From Thinopyrum elongatum (lineage: Eukaryota > Streptophyta > Magnoliopsida > Poales > Poaceae), in NCBI GenBank assembly GCA_011799875.1, contig CM022297.1, positions 76,760,488 through 76,824,487 of the forward strand: DNA of 64,000 nt, in the 5' to 3' direction. Positions 1-11,768 of the stretch are shown here, in pieces; position 1 is the first letter of the stretch, and each line of letters opens with the position of its first letter. Position numbers and translations under genes: made by a program. The notes below the pieces were generated by a model. The model was not told where the DNA came from. It worked only from the letters and a program-made list of their open reading frames with translations, and searched no databases.

Positions 1-371
1 TTTAACATTCTTGTACAAATTAGTAACTTTTTTATACACATTTGACATTTTTAAATACATTATTAACATTTTAAAAATAACATTTTTTCGTGTATATTTT
101 TTCTTATACATTTTAACATTTTTAATACAAGGTTAAAATATTTCAAACACATGTTTTCAACATTATTTCGAGCGTGTTAAGCATCTTTCACTTATATGTT
201 GGAATGTTTATGTGAGCATATGTCGACATTTTTTTTAAAATATAAACATTTTTAAAATGCTTTAATCATTTTTTGGAAACATGTGAACGTTTAATAAAAT
301 GTAACGTACATTTTTTTTGAATGGTATGAAACATTAGTTTTGAGTTTCACAAACATTTTATTTATATTGTA
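1..371. other. AT-rich intergenic DNA, no gene seen
   Basis: Degenerate AT-rich sequence in which a short motif like ACATTTTTAAA recurs. The same texture resumes after the MITE at 372-670 and continues to about 900, so the MITE inserted into it. It looks like the inside of an old, unclassified repeat. No coding region is supported, and the 97-residue minus-strand reading frame over 291-584 is low complexity and crosses the MITE boundary. Confidence 0.5.
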
Positions 372-670
372 CTCTCTCAATTCCCTTATACAAGGCCACA
401 AACTCAGATTATGGGTACCAAGATAAAATTTAATAACGGCTTTACAAGCCAACTTTTTCCTGTTAATCAGGATCATTAATACGCTAAATGCATGCAAGGA
501 AGAAATGGGAAGGAAGTAGCTGAGTATCATTATGACTGCATGTATGTAAATATTAAACAATTTGCTAGTACGAGAAAACATCATTAATTTTTGCCTCGAT
601 TACTGTTGGTGTCTTGTATAAATGCAAAATGTATTTTTCATAGTTGCCTTGTATAAGGGAATGGAGGGAT
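372..670. mobile_element. Stowaway-like MITE
   Basis: About 299 bp with terminal inverted repeats: the left end reads CTCTCTCAATTCCCTTATAC and the right end, reverse-complemented, reads ATCCCTCCATTCCCTTATAC. A TA dinucleotide flanks each side (370-371 and 671-672), the target duplication of the Tc1/mariner superfamily. There is no coding capacity, so it would have been moved in trans by a mariner transposase. The terminal sequence is a variant of the usual Stowaway start CTCCCTCCGT. Confidence 0.8.
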
Positions 671-1646
671 TATAAAGATTTTTTTAAATGTCTTGTACGT
701 TTTTTGAAACGGGTGAATATTTTCAAATGTCACTGACATTTTTGAATCATATCAACATTTTTTGAAATTTACGCTGACAAAGTTTGTACATTGCATTAAC
801 ATTTGCTGAATTCATGATTTTATAAGTTTATTAATTGATATAAACTTTGGAATATATGTATTTAGTATTGTTTTCGAAAATATGGGCAAAAGAAAATAAA
901 ATCGAATAAAAAACAAATAAAAGCGAACTAACCTGCAGGAGACTACTTGGGCTGGCCCAACTAGATGCTTGCTGTAGGCGAGGGGGCTTCTATCTCGCTT
1001 CAGGCGATGTATAGACCGCCCCTTTTCATCTCGGGTTTAATTTTCAAGCCAGCCAATCGGCATGTTTGGTCATGTACTCTTAATAGGGCCACTCCATCAG
1101 TGTAGAAATGTTGGGTCAACAGCCCATAAGATAATTAAGACTGGACCTATCTCTTAAATGGGAAGAAAACAAGTGTGAATTTTTCCCTCAAAAAAAGGTG
1201 TGATTAGTTTGCTCCAACAAGTGCTTTTTCTTCTTATCTGAACTTTTCATATCTGCACTCCTTGTATCCAGATGGATAATGCATCATCGTGGAAAACTTC
1301 TTTTTTCCTTATCCTGATACGTATTAAGTGTGTGCCTACGTGGATGTGTGTCATCCAATATACACTACTTGGTGAAGCAAAATCTCATCATCGCACAAGT
1401 GCAAAAGTATCCACATATATTGTTATGCAGCAACTAAAGTGATGTTTTCAGTTAGCGGTGTAGTAAACAAACAAGCATAAAAGCGAGCACTAGACAGAAG
1501 TTGGTACAGATATGTTTGAGAAGTTTGTAAGTTACGTGAAAAAGAAATACTTAACCAACGTGTAGGAAAACCTTTCTAGAAATAATGATGTAGATGATCG
1601 TTAAAGACAACACAGAAAGCATTTTCTATGTTCGCTTGTAGTCATA
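671..1646. other. Intergenic, old repeat remnants
   Basis: The first 230 bp continue the AT-rich repeat seen before the MITE. Around 930-1070 is a GC-richer stretch (near GGGCTGGCCCAACTAG) that looks like part of a dispersed grass repeat. I see no reading frame, exon structure or RNA gene that can be supported here. Confidence 0.4.
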
Positions 1647-1648
1647 TA

Positions 1649-1907
1649 CTCCCTCCGTTCCTTGATATAAGGTGTATAGATTTTTGAGAAAAAATCCGAA
1701 ATATAAGGTGTATTGCATTGCACCACTCGTTTGGATAATATTTTTAGGGATTTGATTACATCTCCTTATATCAAGCAAGCTCCTTTATTGTCTCATGTCA
1801 ATTAGTCAGGTGTAATCTCGCCCAAAACTTGTGAAATTTTCCCTCCATGTGCGTTCTTTAATTTCCGTGCCAAAAACTATACACCCTATATTTAGGAACG
1901 GAGGGAG
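1649..1907. mobile_element. Stowaway MITE upstream of the globulin gene
   Basis: A 259-bp element with the classic Stowaway ends: CTCCCTCCGTTCC at the left, and its inverted copy GGAACGGAGGGAG at the right. TA duplications sit at 1647-1648 and 1908-1909. The inner parts of the ends also pair (TATAAGGTGTATAG near the left, CTATACACCCTATAT near the right), so the transcript could fold into a hairpin. It ends about 125 bp upstream of the TATA box of the 11S globulin gene, close enough to be part of that promoter region. Confidence 0.93.
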
Positions 1908-1909
1908 TA

Positions 1910-2100
1910 TAACTTTAACTCATGAAAGTTGGTTATAGCCACTCAACTTTCCAATTGTCGAAATGATCATATGTTCTACACACTTATCTTAACAAATCTT
2001 GTCTCTACATAAGTTCTAGGTAGATTTTGTTGGCTATAAAAGCCACACACATCTCCCAAAGCTGGCATCAACCAAACTTCTCTCTCCTCTTCAAACAGTT
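1910..2100 (+). promoter_or_regulatory. 11S globulin promoter and 5' leader
   Basis: A TATA box (CTATAAAAG, about 2034-2042) lies some 60 bp before the start codon at 2101, followed by a CA-rich leader that fits a short plant 5' UTR. An AACA-core sequence (AACAAATC, 1991-1998) resembles the AACA element of rice glutelin promoters, but it is a short match and weak evidence. I did not find a clear GCN4 motif, prolamin box or RY repeat in these 190 bp; such elements may lie further upstream or have been displaced by the MITE. Confidence 0.65.
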
Positions 2101-4170
2101 ATGGCAGCCACTAGTTTTGTGTCGCTCTCTTTTTACTTTTGCATTTTGCTCTTGTGTCATGGCTCCATGGCACAACTGTTTGGCATGAGCTTTAACCCAT
2201 GGCAAAGCTCTCGCCGAGGGGGTTTCAGGGAGTGTACGTTCAATAGGCTACAAGCATCTACACCACTTCGTCAAGTGAGGTCACAAGCAGGCCTGACCGA
2301 GTATTTTGATGAGGAAAATGGGCAATTTCGTTGTATTGGTGTATTTGTCATCCGTCGTGTAATCGAACCTTGTGGTTATTTGTTACCGCGATACCACAAC
2401 ACTCATGGATTAGTCTACATCATCCAAGGTTTGTGTAGCAATTCAATTAATGTAGTTACCATTTCATATTACTAATAGCTTCTTGAGATAAAGTTTACTA
2501 TTTTTAGTATTTTGTTTATCAATAAGTTTCTAATACTAACATGCACATATGTTGTCACTCAGGAAGTGGTTTTGCCGGATTGTCTTTTCCTGGATGCCCA
2601 GAGACATTCCAAAAACAGTTTCAAAAATATGGGCAAGCACAATCCGTACAGGGTCAAAGCCAAAGCCAAAAGTTCAAAGATGAGCACCAAAAGGTTCACC
2701 GTTTCAGACAAGGAGATGTCATTGCACTACCGGCAGGCATTGCGCATTGGTTCTACAATGATGGTGACACACCAATTGTGGCTATCTATGTTTTCGACGT
2801 AAACAACAATGCTAATCAACTTGAACCTAGCCATAAGGTAACAAATGATCTTTGAGAGAAATCTATGTGGGGTCAATAAGTCTATTCGACTTACCTGCTA
2901 TATTTAATGTAGTTTACAAAGTGACATATTGTTTAATTTCTCTTCTTGATCAAACTTGTAGGAATTTTTGTTGGCCGGCAACTTTAGGAGTTCACAACTT
3001 CACTCTAGACAAAACATATTCAGTGGTTTTGATGTTCGGTTGCTTGGTGAGGCCTTGGGTACAAGTGGAAAAATAGCGCAAAGGCTTCAAAGTCAAAATG
3101 ATGACATAATTCATGTGAATCATACCCTTAAATTTCTGAAGCCTATTTTTACACAACAGCAAGAGCAAGAATCCTACCCACACACTCAATATGAGGAAAG
3201 GCAATCTCAGGCAAAACACTCTCAGGAAGAGCAACCTCAAATGGGGCAGTCTCAGGGAGAGCAACCTCAGACGGGGCAGTCTCAGGCAAAGTACACTCAG
3301 GGAGAGCAACCTCAAACGAGGCAGTCTCAAGTAAAGCACTCTCAGGGAGACCAACCTGAAGAAGGCCAAGGAGGGCAATCTCAAGAAGAACAATCTCAGG
3401 CAGGGCCATATCCGGGATGCCAACCTCATGCAGGGCAATCTCATGCATCGCAATCAACTTATGGTGACTGGAATGGTTTGGAGGAGAACTTTTGTGATCA
3501 TAAGCTAAGTGTGAACATCGACGATTCCAGTCGTGCTGACATATACAACCCGCGTGCCGGTACGATAACACGTCTCAATAGCCAAACGTTCCCCATCCTT
3601 AACATCGTGCAAATGAGTGCTACAAGAGTACATCTCTACCAGGTAATTATGATATTGTGTTTTTTCATACTCTTTTATATTCAAAGCTTCACAATGCAAT
3701 TCTAACATTATACCTTACATAATTTGTGATCGCAGAATGCCATTATTTCACCATTATGGAACATTAATGCTCATAGTCTGATGTACATGGTCCAAGGACA
3801 TATATGGGTTCAGGTTGTCAATGACCAAGGTAGAAATGTGTTCAATGGCCTTCTTAGCCCAGGGCAACTATTAATCATACCACAAAACTATGTCGTTCTG
3901 AAGAAGGCACAACGTGATGGAAGCAAGTACATTGAATTCAAGACTAACGGAAACTCCATGGTTAGTCACATCGCAGGAAAGAACTCAATCCTTGGCGCCT
4001 TGCCCGTTGATGTCATCGCCAATGCATACGGTATCTCTAGGACAGAAGCTCGAAGCCTCAAGTTTAGCAGGGAAGAGGAGCTGGGGGTATTCGCTCCTAA
4101 ATTCAGTCAAAGTATCTTCCATAGTTTTCCTAAGGGCGAAGAAGATTCATCTACAAAGTGCATGACCTAA
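2101..4170 (+). CDS. 11S seed storage globulin (triticin/glutelin type), 4 exons
   Basis: Seed storage protein of the 11S legumin family: two cupin barrels, stored as hexamers in endosperm or embryo protein bodies. Exons are 2101-2428, 2563-2837, 2962-3642 and 3736-4170, all with GT-AG introns. The sum is 1719 nt in frame, giving 572 residues, a normal length for triticin. The first 24 or so residues are a hydrophobic signal peptide ending near SMAQ. The first cupin follows (VYIIQG across intron 1; FPGCPETF; GDVIALPAGIAHW). Residues about 267-366 are a Gln-rich hypervariable region of short imperfect repeats. The family's Asn-Gly processing site is at residues 372-373 (WNGLEENFC), and the second cupin runs to the end. 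Cys45, Cys78 and Cys378 sit where the family's disulfide cysteines are expected. Cys91 (IEPCG) is extra compared with the usual Arg in rice glutelins as I remember them. The frame is complete, so the gene is probably functional. Confidence 0.93.
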
Positions 4171-4194
4171 TGTCAGAACTACCTCTTGGAGTAA

Positions 4195-4200
4195 AATAAA
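4195..4200 (+). terminator. Poly(A) signal of the globulin gene
   Basis: AATAAA 25 bp after the stop codon, in an AT-rich context; a likely near-upstream polyadenylation element. Other candidate signals (CAATAAGAT near 4248) follow, so the exact cleavage site is not fixed. Confidence 0.5.
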
Positions 4201-5435
4201 GACATCACTGAGCGTGTAGAACTTTGATGTTTCCATATATGGTCATCTCAATAAGATATCAACAAAGGTTCATTGTGCTTCATATGTTTATCTTTCTGGA
4301 AATTTCATGAACTTCGTTTCGCAAGTTGCATTCGCTGATTCTTCATCTAGACAGTGTACATATGTTATCGTATCTGTACTGCTATTCTATGTGGTAGTGT
4401 TTGTCGTTTCTCACCGTAGCAATAAACACCAATGTGTTTTTCTTTTGTGTTTGCACTGGCATACACGTCATTCACTTGCTAACTAAGCCTAGTAAAAACC
4501 AATGTGTGGTGGCTACGGTCAGCTCAATACATTCTTCTATTTGCCATTGGCCTCATTTCACTTGTGTTGTCTTCTGCAAAAATCATATGGTCGTTGGGTG
4601 AGTAATTCTCATTCACCCTTAAGATGAACGAATGATGATGTAGATTTGAAGTGTGCCCTTGAGTTATTCCTTTGCAATTGGGTTCAACTCTTTTTTTTAT
4701 GGGGAAATTAGGTTTGGCCACTATCCAACTTGATATTTGATGCCCGCCACTTTTTTAAAAAATTGTCTGTGCCACTAACGATTGCAAATAAATTTGGCAC
4801 AAGCCCTGTGCGTCATTAGAGCAAGTTGCCGCCAGGTTTTCACCTCATTGCCACCTCCTTTGACCCATTTCTTCTTCTGTGAGTCTCATTCGTTGCCACG
4901 TCTTCTATAAAGGAGGGGAGACTCATATGAAACATCCATTCAATGCGTTGGCCATCATTTGGCCACGTTGTAAACAAAGAATAGGAGACCCAACATCAGC
5001 GCTCGAGCTCCTTCTCTTCCAGCTACCGCCGCGCACCTAGTTAGGCCATTCTAGACCCACATGTGCATTTCCCACCCGAAACCGCTACGCGACCACCGGC
5101 GAGGCCGTTTGCCATCTCCGCGCGTCCTTTCCCGTGCCTTATTTACCACCAGAGGCCGCCGTCGAGTCTAAAATGGAAGCATATAAATGCAATTATGGTA
5201 TATCAAATGAAAGAAAAAACTATCGGACTTCCTCTTCATATCGGTTCATCATAAGATGCAAAATAATTATTGGTATCCTTTCTATTTAATTGTGCACTAA
5301 AGGTTCACTCACTATGGTAGTCGATCTTCGTCTTGTATAATTAACAATGATTAAGATGGCAAACACAACAAGGCCCTCGGCAGGATTTTCCTTTCATTCT
5401 TCATCTATGTTGTTTGCGAAATCTGGTTCTTTTGG
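4201..5435. other. Intergenic between globulin gene and LINE, no gene seen
   Basis: Includes the end of the globulin 3' UTR and then about 1.2 kb without a supportable gene. Small open frames such as 5063-5254 have no intron borders or recognisable domain. The stretch 4990-5170 is somewhat GC-rich and could be a gene or transposon relic. Confidence 0.4.
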
Positions 5436-7908
5436 GGTGCCCCTGGTCTAGACGGCTTTCCAGCGGAGTTTTATCAATGTTTTTGGGATATGATTAAAGT
5501 GGACTTGGTTCAGTTGTTTAACCAACTACATACCGAAAACCTTGACATTGCCCGTTTAAACTTTGGAGAAATTATTCTACTGCTGACTGAGGAGGCTAGT
5601 CGTATTCAACAATATCGACCGATTTGCCTTCTAAACGTCAGCTTTAAAATCTTTATGAAGGTTGCAAAAAATCGGTTGAATGGGGTGGCTGACATGTCGT
5701 CAAACCCACTCAAACAGTGTTTATGTAAGGACGCAACATACTAGACGAAGTGGTTGTGCTGCATGAAACGGTACATGAGCTTCACCTAAAAAGTTCAGCG
5801 GAGTCATCTTTAAAATTGACTTCGGAAAGTCCTATGATAAAGTAAAATGGCCCTTTATGTTGGAAACTTTACGCATGAAGGGTTTTTCACCAAAATGGTG
5901 CCGATGGGTTAAGAGTTTTGTTTCTGGAGGTAGTGTGGCTATCAGAGTCAACGATGATGTTGGCAACTATTTTCAGACTAAGAAGGCACTTCGCCAAGGG
6001 GGCCCCATATCCCCTATTTTGTTCAACATTGCAACTGATGTGTTAGCTATCCTTGTTCAAAGGGCTAAGGTGGTCGGCCAGATTAGTGGTGTTATTCCCC
6101 ATTTAGTAGAAGAAGGTCTTTCTATTTTGCAATACGCGAATGACACTATTCTTTTTATGGATAATGACCTAGAGAAAGCAAGAAACCTCAAGCTGCTTTT
6201 ATGCGCATTTGAGAAGCTCTCTGGTCTTAAAATTAATATTCATAAGAGCGAGCTTTTCTGCTTCGGTGACGCTGCAGAGTCCACAGCTGATTATGCTGAC
6301 ATTTTCGGCTGCCAGCTTGGGCAGTTCCCGATTAGGTATCTCGGTATTCCGATTCACTATCGGTGCTTAACTATCGCTGAGTGGAAACATGTGGAAGAGA
6401 GACTTGAGAAATGGCTAGCCAGTTGGAAAGCCAAACTTGTGTCATATGGGGATGATTGATTTTGATCAATTCCGTCCTTAGCAATATGGTTCTATACATG
6501 TTGTCATTCTTCCACTTACCGAAAGGGCTTCTTCAACGTCTGGATTACTTTAGATCCAGATTTTTTTTTCGCAATGTGGTAATGAATCCAAGAAATATTG
6601 GCTGGCTAGGTGGACTGTATTATGCCGCCCCAAAAGTCAAGGGGGGCTTGGAATTCAAGATCTTGAGATTAAAAGCATCGCTCTTCTGAGTAAATGGGTT
6701 TACAAATTACTCACTGAGAATGGAGTGTGGCAGAAAATCATTCGTAACAAGTACATGGGGTCCAAAGCCATTTCTCAAGTTCATTGGAAACCCGGTGATT
6801 CACATTTTTTGTATGGTGTCATGAAGGCCAAGGAATTCCTTTTTCAATTTGGTACTTTCTCAGTTAGGGATGGTTCTCAGGTTCGATTCTGGGAAGATAC
6901 CTGGCTAGGCGTCACCTCACTTATGGTGCAGTATCCTAGCTTGTACAGGATTGTCAGACATAAATTTGTCACGATCAAATAAGTTTTGGGACAAGAAAAC
7001 CCCGATATTTCTTTTCGTAGGGACCTCTTTGGCCCTCGTCTAGCAGCATGGAATGAATTACTCTCTCGTCTGGAGGATATTCAACTGACAAGCGAGCCAG
7101 ACAAGTTTTGATGGTAACTACATCAAAACGATAGTTTCTCAGTCAAGTCCTTGTACGATGCGATGACTCGTATTGATGTTCCCATTGATAACAAAAAATT
7201 GTGGAAGCTAAACATACCTCTAAGAGTGAAGATATTTCTCTAGTTTTTAAGCGGAGGGGTCATCTTAACTAGAGATAATCTGGCACGACGTAACTGGCAA
7301 GGTAGTAAGACATGTGCCTTTTGCCAACATGACGAGTCTATTAAACACTTATTTTTTGAGTGTAAGTTCGCTCATGCAGTATGGGTCATAGTTCAAGTAG
7401 CTTCAAATCTATACCCCCCCCCCCCCACGTGGTGCACGTAACATGTTCGGCAATTGGTTGAGGGGTATTGATAAACAAGTTTCTGCACATATTCTTGTGG
7501 GGGCGGTTGCCTCATGCTGAGCATTGTGGCTTACGAGGAATGATGTGGTTTTTAATAATAAATGTGATTCTTCTCTTGTGCATGTTATTCATGCATGTAC
7601 GTGATGGCTCTGTATTGGTCTATCATGCAGAAGTCGAAGGACAGCGACCTTTTATGATGGCGTCTACACGGCTGGAGCGTACGGCCAAGAAGGTTTTCTC
7701 CCTCCATGGATGGCGGGGTAATCTTCATATAGGATCTGCCCCACCCTAGGCTGGATTGTTTTATTTTTACTGCAAAACAATGTTTATTTTTCGGTCGTTT
7801 GGACTTGTTTGGCTGTGTGCATCATGTTATGCAAAGACCGGGCGTTCTTTAGATGTGGTTGTATCACATTGATAAATCAATTGAATGAAATGTGCTTTAT
7901 CAAAAAAA
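5436..7908 (+). pseudogene. 5'-truncated LINE (non-LTR retrotransposon), decayed
   Basis: Pieces of a LINE reverse transcriptase in order. A start-of-RT motif like GAPGLDGFPAEFYQ is at 5436, then YRPICLLN near 5610, LRQGGPISPILFNIA near 5990, and the catalytic box at 6133-6144, which reads YAND where active plant LINEs have Y/F-A-D-D. A conserved block after RT (RYLGIPIHY) is near 6340, and a zinc-binding zf-RVT motif (CAFCQHDESIKHLFFEC) is near 7313. Several frameshifts and stops separate these blocks. Everything upstream of RT (endonuclease, ORF1) is missing, which is typical of incomplete reverse transcription. The element ends in a short A-run (7902-7908), its poly(A) tail remnant. No clear target duplication was found. 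A run of about 15 C near 7413 is a later oddity. Confidence 0.85.
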
Positions 7909-9440
7909 TCTAAGCGTGTGCCCCATGAATCAAGTGAGTGCCACATGCCGTGTGCAGGGCCAATAAGCCATACAAATTGATATATAATTTTTTAGGGCTA
8001 TATATAGTTTTTGACTAAGGAAAAACATGATATATGGTTAATAATAACAAGCATGTGTGTCTCGCAAGGTGCCATCGAGATGCAGCATAAAGACACCCGA
8101 CATCACATTATCTCACTACTATATACTCGGCTTCTTGTTGATGATTCCTGCTAATTACTCCAGCGCTCAAGAAATGCCAACCCTGCAGCTGGTATGATGC
8201 TCTATTATTCTGACGCCGGCCGGCTGGCTGGCATGTGTGCATCAGTGCATCGCCCATTGCTTGCTTACTGGTACAGCCCTCGAAATGTTTAATTACCGCT
8301 GCTGTTTGACAGGAAGAAAAAAATTTACCTGCCGGTGGTAGAAAGCTCACTCGTGCCAGCGGTGCTCAAGATTTGATCTTGGGATGCTGATTGCACTCTC
8401 GTGATCTCCCTCGGAAAAAGCAAGGAATGATACACTACTGTAGGTATAGTTCACTTCAGTGCAGCCGATATACGGACCGGGACTACGGAGTACGTAGTGG
8501 TCCCAACCAACCTACCAAGCTACCCCTAGCTGGTTAAACAAGTACATTTGCTTAAGATCGAAGAGTAATCAAGTACTCCAGTACTAAAAAAATACAGTAC
8601 TATATCCAGACATGGAAAGTGTCACTTGGAACATCCCCTACCGTAGTATACGTACTACTAGTATTATCTAGCCTTACTTATGGAGTATAACATTCTACCT
8701 CTGGCCTTTGTAGCCTTGTTGATTTTTGAGACAAATAAGATAAGATGGGTTTATCATCCTTCACAAGCGTGATGGCGTCAGTCTGCCGTGTGTGATGCCT
8801 GCCGTCTGCCCTAACCTGTGCCCTGTGCCGCTGTGCGTATCCGTCTGGCTCTAACAGCTGTGTGGTAGAAAACGTATAAAACTGGCATATATAATACTGC
8901 ACGGATCGATGATGGATTTGTGCGGAAAGTGTCGTCGTTAGTGGTGTGATGGTAACGTGTGGCCTGGTAATCAGAGCCAACCAAGCTACCCAGGGGAGGA
9001 CATATCTTTGCCAATCCAAGGGTGTCTCGTGTACTCTACCGGAGTAGATTATTCAGTCGCCCGCCGGACCGGAGTAGAGTATTGTATGTTATCGCAATGG
9101 TTTCAAGTGCAGTTCACGCAAACACGCATGCCGTACCCGCGCGCCGCGGATCTAACAACCCAAACCTCCACTCTGCATGGGGTGGACTACTTACTAGAGT
9201 CGTAGCAATACAGCCTATCAATCCATCCGCCACATGATTGATTGTCTCTCGTAGTACCAGCTAAGTTGTGTACTTGGCTGGCACTGTATTTGCAGGTACC
9301 TCACGGAGACATGGCAGTAATGACTAGCTGACCGTAGTAGCCCCATACATTTTGGTTCCCCGAAAAAGAAGATTAAACATCTCGTGTCAGCATCCACGGA
9401 TGCACAATTATACCGCGCTGCTAAAGTTTACGCAAGATAA
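7909..9440. other. Intergenic, no gene seen
   Basis: About 1.5 kb of mixed-composition DNA. The open frames here (for example 8678-9019 minus and 8957-9205 plus) overlap one another on both strands, have no recognisable domains and no splice or promoter context, so I do not call genes. Several short TAC/GTA-rich stretches (8560-8680) look like random or eroded repeat sequence. Confidence 0.4.
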
Positions 9441-10556
9441 GAGCATCTGCAGTCACATACGATAAATATGGTTCCTCAAACGTCCACGGACGCGCCTCGC
9501 GGACAGTGCCTAGACACGTCTTAAATTTCACTTATTGAATCCGGACATCTCATACTTAATTTTTATATCCATACAAAGACATGCAAAAGGAAGTAGAACC
9601 TACGTACTATGTCGATCCTAGCTACTCCTCGTCGAAAATCACGGCGATCTCCGTGTCCGGCTCCGGCAGCATGGGCGGCAGCTGCAGCTCCGGCTCCTTC
9701 GACTGCTCCACTCCGGCCTCCTCCGCCTCTATCCCCGCGACGAGTTCGGCGAAGAGCGCGTCGAACTCCGCCTACTCCCGTCGGAGGAACGTCTGGTTGG
9801 CCTCCACATAGGCCTCATTCAGGATGGACTCCAGGATGGCCTACTGCTCGGCCATCTCGTCGGACTGGGCGACGGTGAACTCCGCCTCCGCCTCCGCCTC
9901 CTCCACCTCCATCGGAGCCATCTCCTCCTCCTCCTCTTCTCCTGACTGCTCCTCCTCCTTCTCCGCCTCCGGCGAGTCCGAAGGCAACCCGGCAACGGTG
10001 CGGGCGGCGCGCGCGGCTTGCCTCGCCCGGATCTCCTGCTGGATCTCGTAGCGGCGCTCCGGCGTCAGCATGGCGTAGTAGGTGATCTTGCTGCGGACCA
10101 TGGCGGAGTGCCGGAGCGTGGGCGGAGTGTCCGACCGTGGGCAGAGCGCCGGAGCGGGAGAGGGAGGAGGTGGATGGGCTCGGACTGGCGGCGCGGATAG
10201 GGGGGGATGGGTTAGGGTTGCGGGACGCCGACTGGCTTAAATAGCCGGATTTGGTCTTGGGCGGCGAGCCGGAGCGGCGCCACGCGGCGTTCACACCACC
10301 GCGACGGATGCGACGTCCGTAGAACCGTCGGGTTTCCGGACGTTTTCGCATGGGACCCCGTCGTCAAACCGACGTGGCGAGCGTGCCCGAGCGCCCCCAT
10401 ATCCGCCCCATTTTTGGGCTGGATATGGAGGGTGCCGGTCAGCGTGGACGTTTGAGGGCCATTTGAGGGGCCTGTCTGGGTCAAAAAATCTTGACCGGCC
10501 CGGACGGCCCGCCCGGGCGTATGAGGCGGGTTTAAGAGGTCCGGCTGTAGATGCTC
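9441..10556 (-). mobile_element. Non-autonomous PIF/Harbinger-type element
   Basis: An 1116-bp element bounded by imperfect inverted ends, GAGCATCTGCAGTC at the left and, reverse-complemented, GAGCATCTACAGCC at the right. Direct TAA copies (9438-9440 and 10557-10559) match the 3-bp TWA target duplication of PIF/Harbinger transposons. The right half is GC-rich, contrasting with the flanks. It encodes no transposase. Instead it carries a minus-strand acidic reading frame, annotated separately. Movement would have depended on a transposase in trans. Confidence 0.8.
9622..10101 (-). pseudogene. Acidic ORF inside the Harbinger-type element, two stops
   Basis: Reading from 10101 towards lower coordinates, the frame starts MVRSKITYYAMLTPERRYE and continues for 159 codons to a terminal TAG at 9622-9624. 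It is interrupted by two in-frame TAG codons, at 9841-9843 and 9772-9774. The protein is rich in Glu and Ala, with runs of acidic residues in the middle and at the end (PEPDTEIAVIFDEE), and no catalytic motif I recognise. That the same frame stays readable on both sides of each stop suggests it was once a real coding sequence, either an element gene or a captured host exon. Function unknown. The TATA-like TATTTAAGCC near 10232-10241 on the minus strand could be its old promoter. Confidence 0.55.
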
Positions 10557-10559
10557 TAA

Positions 10560-11768
10560 CGGGTCAAAATTGTCAGCAGATAACAATGGAATTATCATGA
10601 TAAGATATGAAATAAACATCGGTAACTAAACCGCCTTCTTCTAAAAACAACATTTTAAAGAAAGAAATCGGCTGAAAGACAACATTTTTCGAGAAGGAAA
10701 TCGTGCTTGCACCTCCGGTAGTCGCATGCAGTCTAAGACGAAAAGAACAGGGGTTTTCATACTGAATGTTGGGTCCAACCAATCAAGACCAGACATCACA
10801 CAAAGGCAACACATTCAACAAGATAATAACGTAAGTTTGTCACTATTGGGTTCGACCATTGAATGTTAGATTGCGAATGTTCACCCTGGGCATGAAAAGC
10901 GGTGTTCACCATCTTTAGTCTTGAGGGCGGGATCTTCCGGTTGATCCACTATGGTGTCCATGAAAGATAACCACAAAGAACATCTCTCCCGTAACTCCTT
11001 GTGATCATGCACCAACTCAAGCCTAAAATCAAGGATCGGGCTCAGCTGGTAGTCATCCAATTTATGAGAGGAGTCTCCACTCATGGATGAAATGAATGGG
11101 TGATGCCACAAGCTGCACTGGGATGCAGCTATCCAGGTTGTTGGAATGTTGATGACACATCTATAGATGAGAGGCCTGAGCTCCAACACTACATCACCAC
11201 CACCGCATCACACATGCCTCATGGAGTAACCTAGTCGATCTCCTCCCAATGGAGCAGTACCCCCTATGACGCAAATGACAAGAGGTGGGAGTGGTAGCAA
11301 CAAAAGTTTGGGTGGGACTTCTAACTCCTAAGACCATCCCCACCGCCTTGAGAAGCCACCAAACTAAAACCACAAAAATGGGAATTACCACTAGAGTTCA
11401 AGTTAGCCATGCTCGGGCCATCCAACAACACACTAGGCATGGACACACCTTTTCAACATCATGTCCATCAAACTCTAGATGTAGTGCGACGTGCGCCTGC
11501 TAAGCCAAATATATGATCGAGTGACAAGGCAATGTTTGCCCCCACACCTCTCGATAAGTGGGCCATGTGAAGTCACGAGGGACACTTTTGAACCTTCTCG
11601 CCCTACAGTCCCCTTGCCCGCGCGAGGGAGTCCATGGCGACAAGGCAGGAATCAGGGGCCGCCATCACCGCAACAACGCGGGCTTTGTCTCGTAGCGCAC
11701 TGGTTGCATTGAGGGGAGGCACGAAAGAGGAGGCGGTGGCGTCCTAGATAGCCACCCGAGTCACCTTA
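10560..11768. other. Intergenic, no gene seen
   Basis: A 102-codon minus-strand frame (10881-11189) and smaller frames occur, but none shows a known domain, splice sites or a promoter. They could be exon relics carried by an unclassified element. Nothing else is recognisable. Confidence 0.35.

Noticed and set aside
2992..3571. Minus-strand frames with Leu-rich repeats opposite the globulin
   Set aside because: They are the reverse reading of the Gln-rich repeats in exon 3, not a receptor or leucine-rich-repeat gene.
10881..11189. Minus-strand 102-codon ORF as a host gene
   Set aside because: No domain or splice context recognised; could be an exon relic but cannot be supported.
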